Positions 59,453-64,000 of a stretch of 64,000 nucleotides of DNA are shown here, piece after piece. The DNA is taken from positions 9,568 through 73,567 of the forward strand of contig DAXK01000026.1 in assembly GCA_002506365.1 (NCBI GenBank), written 5' to 3'. The translations under genes and the position numbers were made by a program. Source of the stretch: an archaeon UBA583. GTDB taxonomy: Archaea; Nanobdellota; Nanobdellia; Woesearchaeales; UBA583. A model generated the notes under the pieces. It searched no databases. It was not told the DNA's origin and saw only the letters and a list, made by a program, of their open reading frames with translations. The first letter of the stretch is position 1; every line of letters begins with the position of its first letter.

Positions 59453-59755
59453 TTATTCTTCTTCATCAGCAGACACAATATCATCCACATATTCTTCTTC
59501 CACTAAAGCATCATCAGCAACAGAAAGTTTTGATTCTTTTAAAAAAAAATCCTTTAATTTAGTATTAATTTGTCTTAGAACAACTCTTTTTTCAAATAAA
59601 GATAAATCAAATTTATCAAAAAAATCATCTACGGACTCACCTTCAACAACTCTTGTGAGATTTAGCTTTAATTCGTTTTCAAAAAACTTAGATAAAATAG
59701 GAAATGCATTAAGCACCTCATAAAATTCGTAGTCTAAAGTAACCTTTACAACCAT
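59453..59755 (-). CDS. Hypothetical small acidic protein
   Basis: 100 aa. Residues 1-30 (VVKVTLDYEFYEVLNAFPILSKFFENEL) recall the small DUF1858-like helical module, but the family's Cys is absent. The C-terminus is very acidic (EEEYVDDIVSADEEE). The role is unknown. It is convergent with the RNase P gene. Confidence 0.5.
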   Translation of the reverse strand: MVVKVTLDYEFYEVLNAFPILSKFFENELKLNLTRVVEGESVDDFFDKFDLSLFEKRVVLRQINTKLKDFFLKESKLSVADDALVEEEYVDDIVSADEEE

Positions 59756-59833
59756 TAAATATAATAGATAAAAAAAGATATATATAATCTTTGTTTTACC
59801 TAAACTCGTGAAAAAAATGCTAAATATTTTATA

Positions 59834-60484
59834 TTATTTGATAGAATCAACTAGCTTTTGATAATTTTCAAAAGGAGTATCTGAACTTGAAATATAACTT
59901 CCAACACATAAATTATTAGCGCCACAATTTTTCAATTTTTCCGAGTTTTCAATTGAAACCCCACCATCAATTTGAATTGGAAAACTCCCCTCAATCATAC
60001 CTGAAAGTTCTTTAACTTTATTATAAGTATTTTCAATAAATGCTTGACCCTCAGCCCCTGGCACAACTGACATAAGCATAACTCCATCAATAATTTCAAA
60101 GAATTTACAAACTCTATCAAACCCAGTCGTAGGATTTAAAACAATATATACATTAATATCTAAATCCTTAAATTGATGAATACAATTACCTAAATCATCA
60201 CAAGTTTCAAAAACTTCTTCTTGAATTAAAACCGTCTTAATCCCCAATAATTTAATTTGATTAATATACTGAATAGGATTTTTAGCCATTAAATGAACTT
60301 GAAAATTTTTATCAGGATAATTTAAAATATTTTTCATATCAGAAAAAGAAACAGTTGATTTTTTAGTAAATTCTCCATCCATAAAATCTAAATGAATTTC
60401 ATCACAAAACTCTAATATTTTTAATTTTTTCTCAAATGTTTCAGAATCTAAAGCAAAAATTGTTGGTATAATTTTATTTTCCAT
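59834..60484 (-). CDS. rpe: Ribulose-phosphate 3-epimerase family protein
   Basis: 216 aa TIM-barrel. Motifs: EIHLDFMDGEFTKKS (metal H-L-D and D), FQVHLMAKNP (metal His), VYIVLNPTTGFDR, VMLMSVVPGAEGQAFIENTYNKVKEL and IQIDGGVSIENSEKLKNCGANNLCVGSYIS. In place of the usual H-x-E (HxE, as in HVE) there is Q-E-E. Family enzymes interconvert ribulose-5-P and xylulose-5-P. The H to Q change at a conserved position could mean altered activity. Confidence 0.85.
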   Translation of the reverse strand: MENKIIPTIFALDSETFEKKLKILEFCDEIHLDFMDGEFTKKSTVSFSDMKNILNYPDKNFQVHLMAKNPIQYINQIKLLGIKTVLIQEEVFETCDDLGNCIHQFKDLDINVYIVLNPTTGFDRVCKFFEIIDGVMLMSVVPGAEGQAFIENTYNKVKELSGMIEGSFPIQIDGGVSIENSEKLKNCGANNLCVGSYISSSDTPFENYQKLVDSIK

Positions 60485-60572
60485 TTTTATATAAAATAAA
60501 CATAATAAAATTATTACTTAAATAAATGTAACAACTAGAAATAAAATAATACACAATTAAAATATAAAAAAA

Positions 60573-60590
60573 TTAGTTTAAAAAAACTAA
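60573..60590 (-). terminator. Stop-codon hairpin of the AhpC gene
   Basis: TTAGTTT and AAACTAA (7 bp) around AAAA; the TAG stop is in the first arm on the minus strand. T7 follows. Confidence 0.6.
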
Positions 60591-61150
60591 AGTTTTCCAA
60601 CAAGATCTAAACCTGGAGCTAAAGTTTCCTTTCCTTCTTCCCACTTAGCAGGACAAGCTAAATTTGGATTAGCTCTTGCAAAAATTAAAGCTTTAATCTT
60701 TCTAATTAATTCAGTTGCATTTCTACCAATTGGTTCATCAGTAATTTCAATAGCCTTAATTTTTTGATCTGGATCAATTACAAAAGTTGCTCTATCAGCT
60801 ACACCCCCCTCACTTCTTAAAACATCATAATCTGTTGACATTTTATGTTCAGGATCTGCAACCATAGGAAATTCAATCTTTCCAATTCTTGGTGAATCGT
60901 TATGCCAAGCTGCATGAACAAAATGAGTATCAGTAGAAACTGATAAAACTTCAACATTCATTTTTTGTAACTCTGCATAATTTTCCGCCATATCTTCTAA
61001 TTCTGTAGGACATACAAATGTAAAATCCGCTGGATAAAAGAATAAAACTACAAACTTTCCTTTGTAATCATCTAAACTTACTTTTTTAAACTCGGCATCA
61101 TGATATGCCATAGCTTCAAACTTTGGGGCGTCAATATTTAATTTAACCAT
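60587..61150 (-). CDS. ahpC: Peroxiredoxin, AhpC/typical 2-Cys type
   Basis: 187 aa. Peroxidatic site FFYPADFTFVCPTELEDM (Cys in FVCPTE), STDTHFVHAAWHND, the active-site Arg in VADRATFVID, and the resolving Cys region ANPNLACPAKWEEGKETLAPGLDLVGKL. Reduces peroxides in a dimer/decamer. This is the second peroxiredoxin in the window (with bcp), with no AhpF. Upstream TATA-like TTTATATATA at about 61170-61180. Fully conserved and of normal length. Confidence 0.96.
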   Translation of the reverse strand: MVKLNIDAPKFEAMAYHDAEFKKVSLDDYKGKFVVLFFYPADFTFVCPTELEDMAENYAELQKMNVEVLSVSTDTHFVHAAWHNDSPRIGKIEFPMVADPEHKMSTDYDVLRSEGGVADRATFVIDPDQKIKAIEITDEPIGRNATELIRKIKALIFARANPNLACPAKWEEGKETLAPGLDLVGKL

Positions 61151-61308
61151 ACTATAAAATATTAAATCATATATATAAACATAATGTGAAACTGAAAAAA
61201 GTAACTAGTAAATCCCATCTTAAAATGTGAAAAATAGTTAAATATTTAAACATAAAAATCCATTTAAATAATTTAGTTGATGAAATATTCTTAAATGGGC
61301 AAATCCTA

Positions 61309-61443
61309 ATGTCACAAAAAGAAGGTAAAGAGGCAATAAATTATTATCAACAAGCAAATAAACTACTAAAAGAAGGAATAGAAGACAAATTATATAATAA
61401 AGAATCAATTAGAATCTATAATTACATTAGTAAATATAATTAA
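61309..61443 (+). CDS. Small ORF, TPR-like helix
   Basis: 44 aa (MSQKEGKEAINYYQQANKLLKEG and onwards). The EAINYYQQANKLLKEG segment resembles one helix of a TPR. The open frame extends upstream to 61231 without a good start codon (NNLVDEIFLNGQIL precedes the Met), so the true protein may be longer with a non-standard start, or this is the end of a decayed gene. Low confidence. Confidence 0.35.
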   Translation: MSQKEGKEAINYYQQANKLLKEGIEDKLYNKESIRIYNYISKYN

Positions 61444-61461
61444 ATAAATTTTAAATTTATT
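61443..61461 (-). terminator. Stop-codon hairpin of the HIT gene
   Basis: AATAAATT/AATTTATT perfect 8-bp arms around TTA, with the stop codon complement (61457-61459) in the arm. Confidence 0.5.
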
Positions 61462-61873
61462 CCATTAATTTTTCCCTAATTAAATCTCGCATATCTAAAT
61501 AATCATCTTCTGAAATATTTTCCCGTTTAGGAATTTTTTCAAAATTAGAAAATAAATCTCTTAAAGCTCCTTTCGAAGGTAATAAATGAAAATGCAAATG
61601 GGGTTGAGTTGAATGAGAATTTGAATTTTTAAAAGTTATAACATCCTCATCACCCAATTTATTTAAAATATCTTCCATAGTTTGAACTAAACACATCAAA
61701 TCATAACTTTCTTCAGAAGATAATAAATGGAAATTCTTTTGAGAAATACATTTTTTCGGCATAACTAACACATGTCCATTTTTTAACGGCCATTTACAAA
61801 TCACACAAAAACTAAACTCAGTTTCACAAATAAATCTTTCTTTTTCGTTAATTGAATTACATAACTCACACAT
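61457..61873 (-). CDS. HIT-family nucleotide hydrolase
   Basis: About 138 aa. N-terminal Zn-like CELCNSINEKERFICE, then WPLKNGHVLVMPKKCISQ, and the catalytic HIT motif in SNSHSTQPHLHFHLLP (H-x-H-x-H). Hydrolyses AMP-lysine or dinucleotide-type substrates. The start at 61873 (MCELC) avoids overlap with mutL; 61882 is possible. The C-terminal helix is normal. Confidence 0.92.
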   Translation of the reverse strand: MCELCNSINEKERFICETEFSFCVICKWPLKNGHVLVMPKKCISQKNFHLLSSEESYDLMCLVQTMEDILNKLGDEDVITFKNSNSHSTQPHLHFHLLPSKGALRDLFSNFEKIPKRENISEDDYLDMRDLIREKLME

Positions 61874-61874
61874 T

Positions 61875-63755
61875 TTAAACAACCCTCTTAAATTTTTTCT
61901 CTAACTCATAAAAATTATATCGTAAAAATGTTGGTCTCCCATGAGGACAATTAAATGGTTGTTTTAAAGTTCTTAAATTTTCAATCATTCTCCTCATCTG
62001 TGACATAGTTAATTCATCTCCAGCCATAATTGCAATTCTACAAGCCATTGAAGCAACTTTAGAAAATTTTTCATCCTCAACACATTTAATTTTTTTATTT
62101 ACAACAACATCATAAAGCATATCCTTTAAATCAGTCGCATTTAAAATATTTCGACGAACAGATACTGGAACACCCCTAACAATTACCTCATTATCTCCAA
62201 ATTTTTCAACTTCAAAACCTACAGAACTTAAACTTTGCTTATTTTCTTCAAAACCCAACATCTCAGAATTTGTTAAATGAATTATTTCAGATTTTATTAA
62301 CATTTGAGTTGGTGCTGATTTCTCATCATCAATTATTTGTTTCTTAAATTGTTCAAAATAAAATTTTTCTTCCGCAACATGTTGATCAACCAATAATAAT
62401 TCTTTTGGAGTCTCAACCATAATATATGTTTTATTTAATTGTCCAATTATTTTATAATCTGATAACTCTTCCCATAAAACACCTTTTTCAATTTCTTCTT
62501 CAACTAACTCATTACTATTAATTAGATTTTCAATTTTTTCATCCTTAGAACTATCAATTTTTTCATAAATAACTTCATCCTCATTAACTTCAAAATTTTG
62601 CTGTTTTTCAGAAGTATAATACTTAGAAACACCTTTTTGTTCCCTCTTCTTTTCCTCAACTAAATCATTTAAAGTTATCTTATCACCACTTGAATAATCT
62701 CTAACTACATCAACTTTAGAAGTTAAATCTAAATCATACTCTTTTGGAACTTCGTCAAATTCCTTAAAATTTTCTTGTGTTTCAAATTGTTTAATTACTG
62801 CTGATTTCATAAACTCAAAAATCTCTAACTCATTCTCAAACTTAATTTCGACTTTCGTCGGATGAATATTCACATCAACAATTTCTGGATCAATATCTAC
62901 ACACAAAACAAAAAATGGATGACGTCCAACCATCAAAGTATTTCGCATACCCTCATAAACAGCATCCCGCAACAATTTGGATTTAATAAATCTCCCATTT
63001 ACAAAAAAATACTGATTTTTTCTAAAAGAATAAGAAATACTTGTAGGCTTCCCAATAAATCCATAAACTCGAATCCCATTTGAACTCTCATCAAATTCCA
63101 TCAAATTTCCTTTCAAATCTTTCCCTAAAACATAAATTAAATTATCAGATTTATTTGAAAACTTTGGTTTATTAACTAAAATTTTATCATTATTTTTTAA
63201 TGTAATTTTAACATTATGATAAAAAACCTCAAATCTATTCACAATATCAACCACAGATTTAAGTTCCAAAGTATTTGATTTCAAATATTTTCTTCGAGCA
63301 GGAGTTTTATAAAATAAATCCTCAACAACAATAGTTGTAGACTTTGAACAAGAACTTGGAACTATAACGGAAATATCATTAGAATTTACTTCAAAAGTCT
63401 CAGTTGAATCACAATGTTTTGAAATAATTTTTGTTTTAGCAACAGAAAAAATAGAAGCTAAAGCTTCACCTCTAAACCCCATAGTATTAATTGAATATAA
63501 ATCATTAAAATTTTTAATTTTAGAAGTAGCATGACGTAATGGTGCTTTTAATAAATCATCTGAACTTATCCCACAACCATTATCAATAATTTTAATAGAA
63601 GTTAAACCTGAATCAACCAAATCAATTTCAATATCATCAGCCCCAGCATCAATAGCATTTTCCACAAGTTCTTTAATAACTGCAGAAGGATTTTCAATAA
63701 CCTCCCCAGCAGCAATTTGATCAATTAATTCACTAGATAAAACTTCAATAACCAT
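61875..63755 (-). CDS. mutL: DNA mismatch repair protein MutL (endonuclease type)
   Basis: About 626 aa from the ATG at 63755 (MVIEVLSSELIDQIAAGEVI). GHKL ATPase motifs: ELVENAIDAGAD, DNGCGI, TMGFRGEALASI. The C-terminal endonuclease site DQHVAEEKFYFE fits D-Q-H-A-x2-E-x4-E with Val for Ala, plus ACRIAIMAG and CPHGRPTFLRY, which help bind metal. So it should nick DNA, unlike E. coli MutL. No MutS in the window. Bacterial-like MutL in an archaeon suggests old transfer. The long acidic linker (residues about 340-430) is normal. Confidence 0.93.
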   Translation of the reverse strand: MVIEVLSSELIDQIAAGEVIENPSAVIKELVENAIDAGADDIEIDLVDSGLTSIKIIDNGCGISSDDLLKAPLRHATSKIKNFNDLYSINTMGFRGEALASIFSVAKTKIISKHCDSTETFEVNSNDISVIVPSSCSKSTTIVVEDLFYKTPARRKYLKSNTLELKSVVDIVNRFEVFYHNVKITLKNNDKILVNKPKFSNKSDNLIYVLGKDLKGNLMEFDESSNGIRVYGFIGKPTSISYSFRKNQYFFVNGRFIKSKLLRDAVYEGMRNTLMVGRHPFFVLCVDIDPEIVDVNIHPTKVEIKFENELEIFEFMKSAVIKQFETQENFKEFDEVPKEYDLDLTSKVDVVRDYSSGDKITLNDLVEEKKREQKGVSKYYTSEKQQNFEVNEDEVIYEKIDSSKDEKIENLINSNELVEEEIEKGVLWEELSDYKIIGQLNKTYIMVETPKELLLVDQHVAEEKFYFEQFKKQIIDDEKSAPTQMLIKSEIIHLTNSEMLGFEENKQSLSSVGFEVEKFGDNEVIVRGVPVSVRRNILNATDLKDMLYDVVVNKKIKCVEDEKFSKVASMACRIAIMAGDELTMSQMRRMIENLRTLKQPFNCPHGRPTFLRYNFYELEKKFKRVV

Positions 63756-63786
63756 AATAATTATACAATAATTAACATTTATAAAA

Positions 63787-64000
63787 TTATTTATCAATTA
63801 ACATAATTTTTGTTTCAAGTTCTCCTAAAACATCATTAAATTTTAAATCACCATCCAAAATTTTATACGGATGAGGGAATAAAAAACCATGACCACCATA
63901 TCGAGTAAATTCATCAATTTTTTTAGCAGTATCATCAATCAAAATTGAATTTGGTCCAGCACAAAAATATTTATGTTTAGTTAAAATCAAAGGAATTTGA
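63787..64000 (-). CDS. HAD-type 5'(3')-nucleotidase-like protein, 3' end only
   Basis: The window edge cuts the 5' end; the last 70 residues remain open to position 64000. SILIDDTAKKIDEFTRYGGHGFLF fits the C-terminal motif of HAD-family 5'(3')-deoxyribonucleotidases (L-I-D-D-x-x-x-N-x-x-x-F-x-x-x-G-G-x-G). Phosphatase function is inferred from that motif only. It is 32 nt upstream of mutL on the same strand. Confidence 0.55.
   Translation of the reverse strand, partial: QIPLILTKHKYFCAGPNSILIDDTAKKIDEFTRYGGHGFLFPHPYKILDGDLKFNDVLGELETKIMLIDK

Overview
The window is a very AT-rich, gene-dense archaeal chromosome segment. It is archaeal because it carries r-proteins eL31, eS19, eL33 and uL16, aIF5B, PCNA, RPA, diphthine synthase, RNA polymerase subunit Rpo7 with Spt4, the Rpr2 subunit of RNase P, Mre11, an archaeal-type UMP kinase and an aMBF1-like regulator. 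TATA boxes lie about 23-33 nt before many ATG codons, which suggests leaderless mRNAs. The AT bias, the small compact genes and the many orphan membrane proteins fit a DPANN-type lineage (Woesearchaeota or Pacearchaeota-like). That placement is inference from style; no 16S gene is present.

Layout. 0-3.4 kb: CAP-domain protein, SRPBCC protein, cysteine-cluster protein, orphan, prohibitin-like SPFH protein. 3.4-5.9 kb: tRNA-Arg(TCT) and tRNA-Glu(TTC), then the eL31-eS19-eL33-uL16 operon with a structured 5' leader. 5.9-8.3 kb: DtxR-type regulator, orphan, aldehyde dehydrogenase. 8.4-9.1 kb: two copies of a 5S rRNA-tRNA-Gly(TCC) unit. 9.1-13.6 kb: MscS channel, aMBF1, K+ channel, tRNA-Ser(TGA) followed by three 159-bp repeats of its own 3' end, two small membrane paralogues, an orphan. 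13.6-25.3 kb: information-processing genes (dph5, mre11, PCNA, RPA, DnaJ) with LemA/DUF3137 and a thiol peroxidase. 25.3-36 kb: aIF5B, PAP2 phosphatase, a pilin-like propeller protein, UMP kinase, a 1241-aa Ca-binding surface protein, a nucleotidyltransferase. 36-42.5 kb: an ATPase, a second nucleotidyltransferase, pseudouridine synthase, SemiSWEET, DAHP synthase behind an aromatic-rich small ORF. 42.5-55.3 kb: three tandem MFS paralogues, PhoU/AbrB regulator, GH114-like lipoprotein, and a MoxR-DUF58-VWA (Bat-like) operon. 55.4-64 kb: Hsp20, tRNA-Glu(CTC), CBS/HPF-like protein, Rpo7-Spt4-NIP7-like-Rpr2 cluster, RPE-like protein, AhpC, HIT, MutL and a partial HAD phosphatase.

The most unusual structure is at gene 3' ends. 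Many transcription units end in an inverted repeat that overlaps the stop codon, usually followed by a U-rich tract. At two genes (dph5 at 14.4 kb and the DUF504 gene at 23.8 kb) the last 11-13 codons occur again about 100 bp downstream. The second copy encodes almost the same peptide, differs mainly by synonymous changes, is preceded by a 17-nt palindrome with a CATTG core, and carries its own terminator. RPA (22.1 kb) has a similar but much weaker layout, and the 3' end plus terminator of tRNA-Ser is also repeated in tandem. Together these suggest an undescribed process or small element that duplicates gene 3' ends. A second candidate novelty is the 34-codon ORF rich in Phe, Tyr and Trp ahead of the DAHP synthase, followed by mutually exclusive hairpins.
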